Part shown: in pieces, positions 63,445 through 64,000 of the stretch
How positions within the stretch are numbered: the first letter of the stretch is position 1
Layout: each line of letters begins with the position of its first letter
DNA from: Brooklawnia sp032229645
GTDB taxonomy: Bacteria > Actinomycetota > Actinomycetes > Propionibacteriales > Propionibacteriaceae
DNA length: 64,000 nucleotides
Direction of reading: 5' to 3'
Assembly: GCA_963722295.1 (NCBI GenBank)
Contig: CAVRLB010000001.1
Coordinates: 310,001-374,000 of the forward strand
Notes under the pieces: generated by a model
Told to the model about the DNA's origin: nothing
What the model saw: the letters and a program-made list of their open reading frames with translations, nothing else
The model's database searches: none
Made by a program: the position numbers and the translations under genes

Positions 63445-64000
63445 TCAGTCGTCGCCCGGCGGCCGGTCGAGTTCGGCGGTGCCGATCCGGCGGAAGGTGC
63501 GCAGCTGGCTGCGGGTGCGGTCGAGTACGGCCACCTCGAGAGCCACTCCGTCGGAGAAGCCTGCCGAGGCCAGTTTGACGGCGTCGCCCAGGTCGGCGTC
63601 GGCCGAGAAGTCCTTGGCGATCGCTGCATGCAGCGTCTCGGCGGCGCCTCCGATCACGCTGAATCCGGTCTCGTCGGTGATCGTCCCGTCAAATCCGATT
63701 CGGAAGATCTGGTCCCCTGCACCGGTGAGCCCCAACTCGGCGACGATCAGCTCGACCTCGAATGGCTTGTCGACCCCCGAACTGAAAGCCGCCCCCAGCT
63801 GTTGGGCGTACTGATTGGCCAACCCCCGCCCGGTGACGTCGCGGCGATCATAGGAGTAGCCGCGCAGGTCGGCGTATTGGATGCCCGCGATGCGCAGGTT
63901 CTCGAACTCGTTGTAGCGGCCGACTGCGGCGAACCCGATGCGGTCGTAGACCTCGGAGACCTTGTGCAGGGTATGGCTGGGGTTCTCCGCGACGAAGGCG
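63445..64000 (-). CDS. prcA: Proteasome alpha subunit PrcA, 5-prime end outside window
   Basis: The C-terminal 184 residues of an actinobacterial 20S proteasome alpha subunit are present. AENPSHTLHKVSEVYDRIGFAAVGRYNEFE, with the typical alpha-subunit segment, leads at the right edge, followed by YADLRGYSYDRRDVTGR and the beta-sandwich core. The start and N-terminal gate lie outside. It is followed by tyrA rather than pafA, the order seen in many mycobacteria. The Pup-proteasome pathway therefore exists in this organism. Confidence 0.96.
   Translation of the reverse strand, partial: AFVAENPSHTLHKVSEVYDRIGFAAVGRYNEFENLRIAGIQYADLRGYSYDRRDVTGRGLANQYAQQLGAAFSSGVDKPFEVELIVAELGLTGAGDQIFRIGFDGTITDETGFSVIGGAAETLHAAIAKDFSADADLGDAVKLASAGFSDGVALEVAVLDRTRSQLRTFRRIGTAELDRPPGDD

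Overview
This is a high-GC actinobacterial chromosome segment. The signs are an actinobacterial prcA proteasome alpha subunit at the right edge, a cmk-der pair, a HelR-type RNA polymerase-protecting helicase, MMPL and FadD-type genes, and many ATGA/GTGA-overlapping operons. The gene set would suit Propionibacteriales or a relative, but the genus cannot be fixed from this sequence.

Layout. 1-2.3 kb: methionine synthesis (metX partial, metY). 2.5-3.7 kb: an AT-richer patch with an interrupted small secreted protein, a 14-bp inverted repeat and an orphan gene. 3.7-5.8 kb: an FMN riboswitch driving a RibXY-type riboflavin transporter. 5.8-16 kb: three efflux/MFS-type transporters, an L,D-transpeptidase, a universal stress protein, a membrane protein and a divergent LysR/MFS pair. 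16-22.6 kb: a MarR-controlled cluster (fadD, a DUF1295-like remnant, mmpL, photolyase, tspO-like) in which several members have lost internal or terminal coding sequence. 22.6-28.3 kb: a Wadjet (jetABC) operon whose nuclease gene jetD is reduced to a possible 5-prime stub. 28.4-41 kb: PPK2, a conserved esterase/acyltransferase/DUF6320 trio, an aminotransferase, a FUSC-like protein, a frameshifted HAD gene, cardiolipin synthase, an ABC exporter, a collapsed SRPBCC gene and a CocE hydrolase. 41-44.3 kb: two abutting insertion sequences (ISKra4-like and IS3-like), both with frameshifts. 44.5-51.4 kb: hxlR/qorB, GH15, and an ROK-MFS-HAD operon with a broken HAD, followed by a UvrA-like remnant. 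51.5-56.06 kb: a decayed island between a duplicated tRNA-Pro 3-prime end and the intact tRNA, carrying toxin-antitoxin genes and a truncated defence nuclease. 56.2-64 kb: padR/HAAS, osmC, helR with a rifamycin-associated-element-like palindrome, der, cmk, tyrA and prcA.

The most notable theme is recurrent coding-sequence loss. At least four genes (fadD, the DUF1295-like gene, SRPBCC and UvrA-like) look as if an internal block was excised while recognisable flanks stayed. Others (photolyase, jetD, an RHH antitoxin, the island nuclease) are cut at one end, and several more carry single frameshifts or nonsense codons. Either this lineage is decaying accessory genes by deletion, or the assembly has small errors; read mapping would decide. 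The intact systems of most interest are FMN riboswitch-ribXY, HelR with its control palindrome, the esterase/AATase/DUF6320 trio, and the nuclease-less Wadjet SMC complex.
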